Shown here piece after piece: positions 1 to 8,906 of a stretch of 64,000 bases of DNA. Source of the DNA: Bradyrhizobium jicamae (lineage in GTDB: Bacteria > Pseudomonadota > Alphaproteobacteria > Rhizobiales > Xanthobacteraceae); contig NZ_JAFCJX010000019.1 in NCBI RefSeq assembly GCF_018130695.1, positions 108,278 through 172,277 of the forward strand, read 5' to 3'. The position numbers and the translations under genes were made by a program. The notes under the pieces were generated by a model that made no database searches, was not told the DNA's origin, and was given only the letters and a program-made list of their open reading frames with translations. The number at the start of each line of letters is the position of its first letter. Position 1 is the stretch's first letter.

Positions 1-305
1 CTGTAACGTTAACCGAACATCGCCGCTACAACTAGTCGTTGGCATTTGTCCACTCTCATCGCGCCCAGTGGCGGTTCTACGCTTCGCAGACTAAAAGCCA
101 TGCGAAGGAAAGGGCCTTGGAAGCTGCCGCGCTGCTACGGTTCAATTAGGCAAGTGACGCGTGGTCGCTCGCATCTTACTAGCGCATTCGCTCGCTCTCA
201 TGGCGGGTAGTCGGAGAACCGAAGGATGTTACCTAACCTCCAAACCGCGGATCTGATCTGGCTAGTGGCACAAGGCCCGTTCTGCCGGGCGGAGTGAAGG
301 AAGAG
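1..305. other. Leader region without a recognisable gene
   Basis: I see no coding region I can support in these bases. Open frames on the minus strand here are antisense to glcD. The stretch presumably contains the promoter of the glcDEF operon, but I could not pick a convincing -35/-10 pair. Confidence 0.4.
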
Positions 306-1739
306 ATGCCGATTGCATTCCCAATACCTGACGAGGCCGTGCTCGGCCGCCGCGGCGAAATTCTGACCGGCCTCGGCCAACTCGTTGCCCCGGAGGCGCT
401 CATCATCTCCGAAGACGAACGCCGCGCCTTCGAGACCGACGCCCTTACCGCCTATCGGCGCATGCCGCTCGCGGTCCTGCTTCCGTCGACCACCACGGAA
501 GTGTCGACCGTCCTGAAGTTCTGTGCGCAAAATCAGGTGAAGGTTGTTCCGCGCGGGGCCGGAACGTCGCTCGCGGGCGGCGCGATTCCGCAGGAGGATG
601 CGATCGTTCTCGGCGTATCGAAGATGAACCGGATCTTGGATGTCAATTTCGAGAACCGGACCGCCCGAGTGCAGGCGGGCGTGACCAACCTTGCGGTAAG
701 CCAGGCAGTTGCGCACGAAGGCTTTTTCTATGCGCCCGACCCGTCGAGCCAGCTCGCCTGCACCATCGCCGGCAACATCGGCATGAATTCGGGCGGGGCG
801 CATTGCCTGAAATACGGCGTGACGACGAACAACATCCTTGGCGTGACGCTTGTCTTGCTCGACGGAACGATCGTTGAGATCGGCGGAGAGCACCTCGACA
901 GCCCAGGCTACGATCTCCTCGGTCTTATCGTTGGATCGGAAGGCCAGCTCGGCGTCGTTACCGAAGCGGTCGTGCGGATTCGTCGTGCCGCGGAGGGCGC
1001 CAAGCCCGTCCTATTCGGCTTCGATACGAGCGAGGAAGCGGGGGCCTGTGTCGCGGCAATCATGGGTGCGGGCATCATCCCGGTTGCCATTGAGTTCATG
1101 GATAAGCAGACGATCGAGATCGTGGAAGGATTTGCCAAGGCAGGTTATCCGCTCGACGTCGGCGCTCTTCTGATTATCGAGGTGGAGGGCTCCGAGCGTG
1201 AGATGGAAGCCGTGCTCGCGCGGATCGTCGTAATCGCGCGGAAGCACAATGTCCGTCACATCAAGGAGAGCCACTCCGCAGCGGAAGCCGCGGCAATTTG
1301 GAAAGGACGCAAGTCCGCGTTCGGAGCAACAGGGCGTGTTGCCGACTACATCTGCATGGACGGTACAGTGCCGCTTGGTCAGCTGTCGAACGTCTTGAAA
1401 CGGACAGGCGAGATTGTCGCATCCTACGGCCTGCGCGTCGCAAATGTATTTCATGCGGGCGACGGCAACATGCATCCGCTGATTCTTTATAACGTTAACG
1501 ATCCAGCCGAGCAGGCAAAGGCGGAGGCCGCTGGCGAAGACATCCTGAAATACTGCGTGGAAGTTGGCGGCTGCCTGACCGGCGAACACGGGGTCGGGAT
1601 CGAGAAACGCGATTTGATGCGCTTCCAATTCGAGGAACGCGATCTGCGGCAGCAGATGCGCGTGCGAGCTGTATTCGATCCTGCATGGCTGCTCAATCCC
1701 GCAAAAGTGTTCCCGCTCGACAACCGGTTAACGGCGTAG
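306..1739 (+). CDS. glcD: Glycolate oxidase, FAD-linked subunit GlcD
   Basis: This is the catalytic flavin subunit of the three-part glycolate oxidase that converts glycolate to glyoxylate. At 477 residues it has normal family length. The FAD-binding type 4 (PCMH) domain shows PRGAGTSLAGG at about residues 82-92, and the C-terminal FAD oxidase domain shows HAGDGNMHP at about 383-391 and GEHGVG near 426. I chose the ATG at 306 because AAGGA lies just upstream; a GTG at 294 is in frame but its Shine-Dalgarno would be too close. It is followed by glcE and glcF in the same direction, so the identity rests on both motifs and context. A D-lactate or other 2-hydroxyacid substrate cannot be excluded. 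Confidence 0.92.
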   Translation: MPIAFPIPDEAVLGRRGEILTGLGQLVAPEALIISEDERRAFETDALTAYRRMPLAVLLPSTTTEVSTVLKFCAQNQVKVVPRGAGTSLAGGAIPQEDAIVLGVSKMNRILDVNFENRTARVQAGVTNLAVSQAVAHEGFFYAPDPSSQLACTIAGNIGMNSGGAHCLKYGVTTNNILGVTLVLLDGTIVEIGGEHLDSPGYDLLGLIVGSEGQLGVVTEAVVRIRRAAEGAKPVLFGFDTSEEAGACVAAIMGAGIIPVAIEFMDKQTIEIVEGFAKAGYPLDVGALLIIEVEGSEREMEAVLARIVVIARKHNVRHIKESHSAAEAAAIWKGRKSAFGATGRVADYICMDGTVPLGQLSNVLKRTGEIVASYGLRVANVFHAGDGNMHPLILYNVNDPAEQAKAEAAGEDILKYCVEVGGCLTGEHGVGIEKRDLMRFQFEERDLRQQMRVRAVFDPAWLLNPAKVFPLDNRLTA

Positions 1740-1779
1740 CTACGCCGTGCGACACCGGCATCGGGAGGGAGTTGTCCAT

Positions 1780-2964
1780 ATGACCCGCCATAATCCAACG
1801 TCTGAGGCTGATGCCTGCGCAATTGTCGCAGAAGCTGCGGCCCAGCGCACTCCACTGGCGATTCAGGGCGGTGGGACGAAGCGCGCGTTCGGCAGGCCGC
1901 CACAATTCGAGTCGATCCTCTCGTCATCCCAAATGACAAAAGTCACGCTCTATGAGCCAGCAGAATTCGTGATTTCCGCCGAGCCTGGCGCCTCTCTCAG
2001 TGGGATCGTTCGGCTGCTCGCGGAGCATCGGCAAGAGCTCGCCTTCGAACCTCTCGACTACCGCCCACTGCTGGCCAGCGACGGCGAACCGACGATCGGA
2101 GCGGTCGCCGCGATGAACCTTTCGGGACCGCGCCGAATCGCTGGCGGGGCAGCCCGCGATAGTTCTCTCGGGGTGCGGTTCGTCAATGGACGCGGCGAGG
2201 CGATCAAGTGCGGCGGTCGTGTGATGAAGAACGTGACGGGCCTTGACCTCGTCAAACTCATGGTCGGCGCGCATGGCACGCTCGGCTTCCTGACCGAAGT
2301 CACGTTCAAAGTCGTCCCGAGCCCACAGCGTGTAGCAACATTGTGTCTAGTGGGCCTCTCCGACCAGACCGCCATAGCGGCGCTGTCGGCGGCACTCGGC
2401 TCGCCGTATGATGTCAGCGGTGCAGCGCACCTGCCAGCGAAAATCGGTGGCGGCGCGCGCACCTTGATCCGCGTGGAGGGGTTTCCAGATTCGGTCGAAT
2501 ATCGCCTCGGTGAGCTGCGGTCGCTTTTGAAAGCGTTCGACACGGCTGAGGTGCTTGCCGATGACGCTGCGAAGGATCTCTGGGTGGCGATCCGCGATGC
2601 AACGGTCATCGCTGAGCCGCGCGATAAGGCGATCTGGCGCATCTCGACGGCACCGACCAGGGGTGCTGATGTCGCGGCGCGGATTGCTCGGACTATCGAT
2701 GCGCGGTGGTTCTTTGACTGGGGTGGCGGGTTGATCTGGCTGGCGTGCGAAACTGCGAGTGCCGCCGGTGCGGCAACGATTCGCGCGGCGGTCCGTCAGG
2801 CCGGTGGACATGCCACCCTCGTGCGAGCACCCGAAGACGTCCGTGCTGCGGTCGATGTATTTGATCCACCGATCGAAGCGATTGCGCGGCTTCAGACCGG
2901 GCTGAAAGCCTCTCTCGATCCGACTGGGATATTCAATCCTGGCCGGATGTTCCCCGAGCTGTAA
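1780..2964 (+). CDS. glcE: Glycolate oxidase, FAD-binding subunit GlcE
   Basis: This is the second flavin subunit of glycolate oxidase. It has a shortened FAD-binding type 4 fold with the GGGTKRAFG nucleotide loop near the N-terminus and GGRVMKNVTGLDLVKL in the middle, both typical of GlcE. The product has 394 residues. The frame is open from 1747, but the ATG at 1780 is preceded by GGGAGGGA at a good distance and gives the usual N-terminus, so I start there. It lies 40 bases after glcD and 2 bases before glcF, implying one transcript. GlcE by itself is not expected to be active; it works in the GlcDEF complex at the inner membrane. Confidence 0.9.
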   Translation: MTRHNPTSEADACAIVAEAAAQRTPLAIQGGGTKRAFGRPPQFESILSSSQMTKVTLYEPAEFVISAEPGASLSGIVRLLAEHRQELAFEPLDYRPLLASDGEPTIGAVAAMNLSGPRRIAGGAARDSSLGVRFVNGRGEAIKCGGRVMKNVTGLDLVKLMVGAHGTLGFLTEVTFKVVPSPQRVATLCLVGLSDQTAIAALSAALGSPYDVSGAAHLPAKIGGGARTLIRVEGFPDSVEYRLGELRSLLKAFDTAEVLADDAAKDLWVAIRDATVIAEPRDKAIWRISTAPTRGADVAARIARTIDARWFFDWGGGLIWLACETASAAGAATIRAAVRQAGGHATLVRAPEDVRAAVDVFDPPIEAIARLQTGLKASLDPTGIFNPGRMFPEL

Positions 2965-2966
2965 CG

Positions 2967-4295
2967 ATGCAGACAACGTTTACCGCTGAACAACTACAGA
3001 ATCCCGCAACAGAGGCTTCGGAAAAGATCCTTCGAAGCTGCGTTCATTGCGGCTTCTGCACCGCCACCTGTCCGACATATCTGCTGCTTGGTGACGAGCT
3101 CGACAGCCCTCGCGGCCGCATCTACCAGATCAAGGACATGCTGGAGGGCAGCAAACCGGCGACCACGCCAGTCGTCAAGCACATCGACCGCTGCCTATCC
3201 TGCCTGTCGTGCATGACCACCTGTCCGTCGGGCGTGCACTACATGCACCTAGTGGATCATGCTCGCGCCTATATAGAACAGACGTATCGGCGGCCCTTCC
3301 ACGACCGGCTCGTCCGGGCCATGCTCGCGATGATTCTTCCCTATCCGAGACGGTTTCGAGCGGCGATCACTGCGGCGCAAATTGGCCGGCCGTTAAAATA
3401 TGTCTTGGCCGGCCTGCCCCATGTAGGCGATCGGCTTGCGGCAATGCTCGATCTCGCGCCAGCCCAAGTGCCGCTTCGATCTGCCACGCAAAAGCCGAGT
3501 GTTTTTCCGGCAATGGGAGAGAAGCGCGGCCGCGTCGCAATTCTCAGCGGTTGTGCCCAGCCTGTACTACGCCCCGACTTCAATGAGGCAGCCGTCCGGC
3601 TCCTGACCCGCCACGGAGTCGACGTGGTGCAAGCCAGAGGTGAGGGGTGCTGTGGCGCGCTGGTCCATCATCTCGGACACGAACGCGATTCACACGAATT
3701 CGCAAGGAGAAACATCGACGCGTGGATCGCAGAGATGGATGGCGAGGGCCTCGACGCGATCATCATTACGGCGTCTGGATGCGGAACGACGATCAAGGAT
3801 TATGGCTTCATGCTCCGTGAAGATCCCGCCTATGCTGATAAGGCACGGCGGGTTTCTGCAATCGCGCGAGATATCACCGAATTCCTCTGGCCGATGAAAC
3901 TGGACTTCTCACCGAGAGCGCGCAATCTCGTCGTCGCCTACCATTCGGCCTGTTCGATGCAGCATGGTCAAAAGATCACAGAGGAGCCGAAAGCGTTGCT
4001 TAAACAGGCCGGCTTTGCGGTCAAGGATATACCTGAAGGACACATCTGCTGTGGATCGGCGGGGACTTACAACATTCTTCAGCCGGAAATAGCGAAACAA
4101 TTGCGTGCGCGAAAAGTGGCAAACATCCGACGCGTGAAAGCAGACCTGATCGCGACGGGAAACATAGGCTGCATCACGCAGATCGGCGATGGCGCCGACA
4201 TACCGATTGTCCATACGATCCAATTGCTCGATTGGGCGACCGGAGGGCCGGCGCCGAAGTCATTGCGTTCGGCTGATCTCAGGGGCGCGAAGTAA
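2967..4295 (+). CDS. glcF: Glycolate oxidase, iron-sulfur subunit GlcF
   Basis: This subunit passes electrons from the flavins to the respiratory chain. Two 4Fe-4S clusters are visible: C25-x2-C28-x2-C31-x3-C35-P and C76-x2-C79-x2-C82-x3-C86-P. The C-terminal half has two cysteine-rich CCG domains, with GCCGALVHHLGH and HICCGSAGTYNILQP. At 442 residues it is the usual length. The ATG starts 2 bases after the glcE stop, indicating translational coupling. With glcD and glcE it completes the enzyme, so glycolate made by pathways in this window could be oxidised to glyoxylate. Confidence 0.93.
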   Translation: MQTTFTAEQLQNPATEASEKILRSCVHCGFCTATCPTYLLLGDELDSPRGRIYQIKDMLEGSKPATTPVVKHIDRCLSCLSCMTTCPSGVHYMHLVDHARAYIEQTYRRPFHDRLVRAMLAMILPYPRRFRAAITAAQIGRPLKYVLAGLPHVGDRLAAMLDLAPAQVPLRSATQKPSVFPAMGEKRGRVAILSGCAQPVLRPDFNEAAVRLLTRHGVDVVQARGEGCCGALVHHLGHERDSHEFARRNIDAWIAEMDGEGLDAIIITASGCGTTIKDYGFMLREDPAYADKARRVSAIARDITEFLWPMKLDFSPRARNLVVAYHSACSMQHGQKITEEPKALLKQAGFAVKDIPEGHICCGSAGTYNILQPEIAKQLRARKVANIRRVKADLIATGNIGCITQIGDGADIPIVHTIQLLDWATGGPAPKSLRSADLRGAK

Positions 4296-4871
4296 CAACT
4301 GTGTGTCTGGTTGCGGCGAGTGCGAGATTGCGCGCTGAGAACTCGAGCATGGACGACGCAAAGCCCACCTTAGTTTCAGACGTCGCTGCCGATCATCCAG
4401 CGGCATCCGGCATGGCTCTGATGTGAGCGGCGGTTCTCGATTGGGCGGAGTGGGTCGATAGTGCGAGCGCGCCCACGGCAAACAAAAGCGATCTTTCAGC
4501 ATGTCACATCTCCAATGTGTTGTTGGAAGACGCGGCGTTCCTGCAAAGGGTCCTCCAGAGACGGAGGACGATGTCACCTGCTTGACGCATGTTAAGCGGG
4601 GCGGGCGGATGGCTCGCGCCGATCTTCGCTCGAAACCTGCAACGGCGTCGCCGTCATGCATGAATCCGAATCACCTAAATGCCGATCTAATTCGTTTGCT
4701 GTAATCGCCCAGACTTATATTGCTGGTGGCAATCGCGGACCGAAGAGCCGCGCGAATCGGAGAAGCGCCCAGATCGAGTGCGCAACGGAAGATCGCCGTA
4801 TGCCTCGTCTCGTTCGCTGTTCGACTGGAGCGCGGGTTTCGCGCGTTCCGCAACAACTAGGATCAGGCGAC
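4296..4871. other. Intergenic region between glcF and the split transketolase
   Basis: I find no protein I can support in these 576 bases. An open frame that runs into the transketolase gene from 4656 has no family-like residues before position 4872. The region probably holds a promoter for the transketolase pair. A short palindrome TCATGCATGA at about 4652 only weakly resembles the operator repeated elsewhere in the window. Confidence 0.4.
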
Positions 4872-5711
4872 ATGACGGTTCAAGGCCACAACGTCTCACT
4901 GCACGAACGAGCTCGCCGCATCAGATGCCATGCGCTCCGAATGGGCGAAGTGCAAGGGCAGGGCTACATCGCCCAAGCCCTGGATATCGCTGACGTATTG
5001 GCGGTGGCTTACTTCCATGCCATGCGGTATCGGCCGGAAGATCCAGAGTGGGAAGGGCGCGACCGCTTCCTTCTCTCCAGTGGTCACTATGCAATTGCAC
5101 TGTACGCCGCGCTGATCGAGGCGGGCCTCGTTCCGGAGGCAGAGCTGGAGACCTACGGCTTCGATGATAGCCGTCTGCCGATGTCCGGTATGGCAAGCTA
5201 CACGCCGGGGATGGAAATGTCGGGCGGTTCGCTGGGGCTCGGTCTTACCATCGCGGTCGGCCGATGCCTTGGATTGAAGCGAAAAGGATCCGACAGCTTC
5301 GTCTACACCTTATTCTCTGACGGCGAGCTCGATGAAGGATCGAAGTGGGAGGCGATGATGTCCGCCACTCACTACAAGTTAGACAATCTCATTGCCGTGG
5401 TCGACGTCAATAACCAGCAGGCGGATGGCCCTTCCGGCCAAATGATGGGCTTTGAGCCCCTCGTCGACAAAGTGCGATCATTCGGCTGGTTCGTTCAGCG
5501 GGTGGACGGTAACGATCTCAATGCCGTAGTCGCGGCATTCGATGCGGCAAAGACGCACGAGGGAGCCGTGCCGCGAATGATTATCGCCGACACGGTCATG
5601 GGAAAAGGCGTGCCGTTTCTTGAGACGCGTGAGCGGAATCATTTCATGCGCGTCGATGCGAACGAGTGGAAGTTGGCGCTCGCAGCGCTGCAGGATGGGA
5701 GCCGGCTATGA
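4872..5711 (+). CDS. Transketolase, N-terminal (thiamine diphosphate) subunit
   Basis: This is the first half of a two-subunit transketolase, 279 residues. It carries the TPP-binding module with GHYAIALYAAL near residue 71 and the metal/TPP motif SDGELDEGS ... VNNQQADG. Transketolases move two-carbon ketol units between sugar phosphates; split forms also act on branched or unusual substrates such as apulose 4-phosphate. The ATG at 4872 follows an AGGA nine bases upstream and gives the family N-terminus, although the frame is open from 4656. The stop overlaps the next gene by 4 bases (ATGA). A full-length transketolase is also encoded at 32001-34031, so this pair probably has a specialised role. 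Confidence 0.85.
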   Translation: MTVQGHNVSLHERARRIRCHALRMGEVQGQGYIAQALDIADVLAVAYFHAMRYRPEDPEWEGRDRFLLSSGHYAIALYAALIEAGLVPEAELETYGFDDSRLPMSGMASYTPGMEMSGGSLGLGLTIAVGRCLGLKRKGSDSFVYTLFSDGELDEGSKWEAMMSATHYKLDNLIAVVDVNNQQADGPSGQMMGFEPLVDKVRSFGWFVQRVDGNDLNAVVAAFDAAKTHEGAVPRMIIADTVMGKGVPFLETRERNHFMRVDANEWKLALAALQDGSRL

Positions 5712-6715
5712 AGTCGACGTCGAGCACTACCACGCCGAAGCTGCGCCTCACGACGTCGGCAATGATCGCTTCGATTGCCGCAGAGGGACAGCCAACAAGG
5801 CCGGCGCCGTTTGGCCATGCCTTGATCGAACTCGCGCGCCGGCGCCCCGAAGTTGTCGGGATGACGGCTGACCTCGGCAAGTACACCGATCTCCACGTAT
5901 TCGCGAAGGAGTTTCCGGACCGCTACTACCAGATGGGCATGGCGGAGCAGTTGTTGTTTGGCGGCGCGTCGGGCCTTGCCGCGGAGGGCTTCATGCCGTT
6001 TGTGACGACTTACGCTGTGTTCGCTTCTCGTCGCGCCTATGACTTCATTCACCAGACCATTGCCGAAGAAGATCGCAACGTGAAGATCGCATGCGCGTTG
6101 CCAGGGCTCACGTCCGGCTACGGCCCAAGTCACCAGGCGGCGGAAGACCTGGCACTGTTCCGCGCGATGCCGAACATGACGGTTATCGATCCATGCGATG
6201 CCCTGGAAATTGAGCAGGTGGTGCCTGCCATGGCCGCGCATCGTGGTCCCGTCTATATGCGTCTGCTGCGAGGGCAGGTGCCACTCGTTCTCGAAGAGTA
6301 CGGCTACAAGTTCGAACTTGGAAAAGCGAAGCACTTGCGAAGCGGAGATGACGTCCTCATCATTTCTTCCGGCCTACTCACGATGCGGGCGTTGGAAGCC
6401 GCAAAAAAACTTGAAGCAGATCGTGTTGGCGCGTCGGTCCTTCACGTGCCGACCATCAAGCCGCTTGATGTTGAAACCATTGTGGCCGCTTGTAGAAAGC
6501 CGGGGCGAGCGGTTGTCGTCGCGGAGAACCACACTGTGATTGGTGGGCTAGGCGAAGCAGTCGCCGCTGTTCTGATGAGGGAGCGCGTGCATCCTGCGTT
6601 CCACATGATCGGCCTTCCGGACGAATTCCTGGCCGCTGGCGCCTTGCCTACGCTTCACGATCGATACGGAATTTCGACGGATGCGATCGTTAGCCGCATC
6701 AAGTCCTGGCTGTGA
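5708..6715 (+). CDS. Transketolase, C-terminal (pyrimidine-binding) subunit
   Basis: This is the partner of the preceding gene: 335 residues with the TPP pyrimidine-binding domain (RYYQMGMAEQLLFGGASGLAAEGF, in part) and the transketolase C-terminal domain (VVVAENHTVIGGLGEAV). The start ATG overlaps the upstream stop in ATGA, the usual arrangement for subunits made in equal amounts. Together the two polypeptides equal one transketolase or DXP-synthase-like enzyme. The glcDEF genes upstream suggest a link to C2 metabolism, for example glycolaldehyde or glycolate release, but that is inference. The natural substrate cannot be read from sequence. Confidence 0.85.
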   Translation: MKSTSSTTTPKLRLTTSAMIASIAAEGQPTRPAPFGHALIELARRRPEVVGMTADLGKYTDLHVFAKEFPDRYYQMGMAEQLLFGGASGLAAEGFMPFVTTYAVFASRRAYDFIHQTIAEEDRNVKIACALPGLTSGYGPSHQAAEDLALFRAMPNMTVIDPCDALEIEQVVPAMAAHRGPVYMRLLRGQVPLVLEEYGYKFELGKAKHLRSGDDVLIISSGLLTMRALEAAKKLEADRVGASVLHVPTIKPLDVETIVAACRKPGRAVVVAENHTVIGGLGEAVAAVLMRERVHPAFHMIGLPDEFLAAGALPTLHDRYGISTDAIVSRIKSWL

Positions 6716-7241
6716 CGGCTAGGTAGCGCGACGCGGACGCGAGCCTGGCTTGTCGGCCTTGAACGAGTCGCTCTAGCAGGTTCGTCCGCTACGGAAAGCG
6801 TAGGTTAAAACCTGCGCGGCAGGTAGCCTCCCATGGGACCAGGGGCACGGGGCCATAGGTTTATCCTCGTAAGCCAGGGAGCTTTAGCGTTCCCGCGATT
6901 GAAGAAGTTCGTGCGCATAGCGGACGCGCCTGTCGGCGGTCGCTCAGGCATTTGGCATTCTGCTTGGCGTCGAAACAGACCCGAGGAAGCCAATCGCATA
7001 TCCTGGGGTTCGCCTGTTTGCTGCCGACGCCATCGCGAACCTTTCGCGTGGGAGATTGTAGAACGTAACTCCCAAGTGGCCACCTCGATTCAAGTATGTT
7101 CACCGCTCCAAACCGCCATTTGGATGAGAGCAATTCACTTGATGAAGCGCGCAATTCGTTTGATCTGCCGATCGTATTTCTTATCGTCGAAAGCTTGAGG
7201 GCGACCGCACTGCACGACGGCGCCGGCACTGGGAGGAATTC
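6716..7241. other. Intergenic region, no supported gene
   Basis: Open frames exist on both strands between about 6805 and 7200 (92 codons on the minus strand, 121 on the plus strand), but neither has a recognisable domain and they overlap each other. The minus-strand frame ends in a proline- and arginine-rich tail and could be debris of a mobile element. I do not annotate a gene here. Confidence 0.35.
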
Positions 7242-8780
7242 ATGTCTGCGCACCAGACCGCAACCGCACACGATCGACGTCCAGACGCGGCCGCTCACTC
7301 CGTGGGAGCTGATGGGAGTGGAGTCCTTGCGAACCTCAAACCCGAGGTCTTCTTTCGCTACTTCGAAGAGATCAGCCGCATTCCGCGTGGATCCTATAAC
7401 GAGAAGCAGGTCAGCGACTATATCGCCAACTTCGCGCGGGATCGCGGCCTTGAGTGCTATCAGGACGACATTTACAATATTCTGGTCAAGAAGCCGGGAA
7501 CAATCGGCTACGAGAACGCGTCGCCGGTCATCTTCCACGGTCACACCGACATCGTGTGCGAGAGCGATGAGGGCGTGGAGCACGATTTCGCGAATCAGGG
7601 CATCAAGCTGCGGATCGATGGCGATTTCATTCACGGCACGGGTACGACCCTCGGCGCAGACAACACGGTAGGTGTTGCGCTTGCGCTGTCCGTGCTCGAC
7701 TCCACGGACATTCCACATCCGCCGCTCGAGGTCGTGCTTACCGTCCAGGAAGAGGTGGGAAAGGGAGGCGCTCAACACTTCGACGCATCCTGTCTCACTG
7801 GAAGGCGGCTAATCGATTTCAATTGGCATGATCCCAAGAGTCTGTTCGCCGGCTGCGCGGGTGATATCTCGGCGCGCTTTCGGATCCCGGCCGAATGGCA
7901 GAAGGTGCCGGCTGGTTTGACGGCGACGCGATTGTTCGTGAAGGGACTGAGCAGCGGCCACTCGGAGTTCGACATTCATCTGGAGCGTGCAAACGCGATC
8001 GTCCTTCTGGCCCGGGTCCTCGGTGCGCTTCTTGACGACCTGCCGGTCCGGCTCGCATCGGTCAAGGGAGGCGTCAACCGGTACGTCATTCCCGGAGACG
8101 CCGAAGCAGTCATGTTGCTTCATCAAGCGGACCTGAAGCGTGCAAGCGAGATCGTCCGGAATGTCGCCGCAGATATCAAGAAGGAGTTCGCAGTCAGCGA
8201 CCCTAAGCTGGAGGTCGGTTTGGAGCCGTGTGCGGGCGGTTTCGATCGTGTGCTTTCAGACGTGACCGCCAATTCGGTCGTGCAGGCGGTCACGCTTACG
8301 CCGAACGGAGTCCAGAGCATGAGCCTTACCATCGCGAATCTGGTGGAAAGCTCGAACACCATTGCGTTGTTATCGACCAGCGACGAGGAAGTCGAGATTC
8401 TCTCGACCATTCCGAGCGCCGTCAGCTCGCGGCGCTACGGCATCCTCAAGCGAATCGAGCGGCTGGCAGAGCTAATGGGGCGCGGTACAAAGGTTACCAC
8501 CTTTGCGGATTGCCCAGAGTGGCCCTACAACAAGGACTCCAGGCTTTTGGCCGTCGCCACCCGCGCGTTCGAGGATACGTTCAAGGCCAAGCCTCACGTA
8601 GAAGTATCTCACTCGAGCCTCGAGTTGGGTCTTTTCAACAAGAAGATTCCGGGAATCGACATGATCTCGATCGGACCGGAAGCGTTCGACGTGCACACGA
8701 CCCGAGAACGTCTCAATCACACCACCGTCGAGCCTATCTGGCGGCTTCTCAAGGAAATACTCCGCAATCTCAGAGATTAG
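7242..8780 (+). CDS. pepD: Aminoacyl-histidine dipeptidase (M20C family, PepD-like)
   Basis: This is a zinc dipeptidase of 512 residues that hydrolyses Xaa-His (for example beta-alanyl-histidine) or related dipeptides in the cytoplasm. M20 metal-binding motifs are present in order: HGHTDIVCE, GTTLGADNTVG (with the bridging aspartate) and EEVGKGGAQHFD, and near the C-terminus the metal-ligand histidine region HTTRERLNHTT. GGGAGGAAT lies 3-10 bases before the ATG at 7242. About 25 extra residues precede the conserved start LANLKPEVFFRYFEEISRIPRGS. It stands between a transketolase and a sugar importer, an unexpected place for a peptidase. It may act on an amino-acid or amide conjugate carried by the importer (speculative). 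Confidence 0.85.
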   Translation: MSAHQTATAHDRRPDAAAHSVGADGSGVLANLKPEVFFRYFEEISRIPRGSYNEKQVSDYIANFARDRGLECYQDDIYNILVKKPGTIGYENASPVIFHGHTDIVCESDEGVEHDFANQGIKLRIDGDFIHGTGTTLGADNTVGVALALSVLDSTDIPHPPLEVVLTVQEEVGKGGAQHFDASCLTGRRLIDFNWHDPKSLFAGCAGDISARFRIPAEWQKVPAGLTATRLFVKGLSSGHSEFDIHLERANAIVLLARVLGALLDDLPVRLASVKGGVNRYVIPGDAEAVMLLHQADLKRASEIVRNVAADIKKEFAVSDPKLEVGLEPCAGGFDRVLSDVTANSVVQAVTLTPNGVQSMSLTIANLVESSNTIALLSTSDEEVEILSTIPSAVSSRRYGILKRIERLAELMGRGTKVTTFADCPEWPYNKDSRLLAVATRAFEDTFKAKPHVEVSHSSLELGLFNKKIPGIDMISIGPEAFDVHTTRERLNHTTVEPIWRLLKEILRNLRD

Positions 8781-8906
8781 CGCGACGTCGCGCGTCTCAG
8801 CGGACTGATCGTTGGCAGAGCTCCATAGCGACTGGAGCCCTGGACGAGGCTGCTCGCGCATGCGGGCAGTAGATGTTGCACCAGAAACAAGCATTGGAGG
8901 GGAAAC

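Noticed and set aside
4650..4661. TCATGCATGA palindrome in front of the split transketolase as a fifth GntR site
   Set aside because: It lacks the TAAT/ATTA outer arms shared by the other sites, so evidence is too weak.
6805..7198. Two overlapping open frames on opposite strands as possible small genes
   Set aside because: No domain, no good ribosome-binding site, and composition like non-coding high-GC sequence; possible mobile-element debris only.
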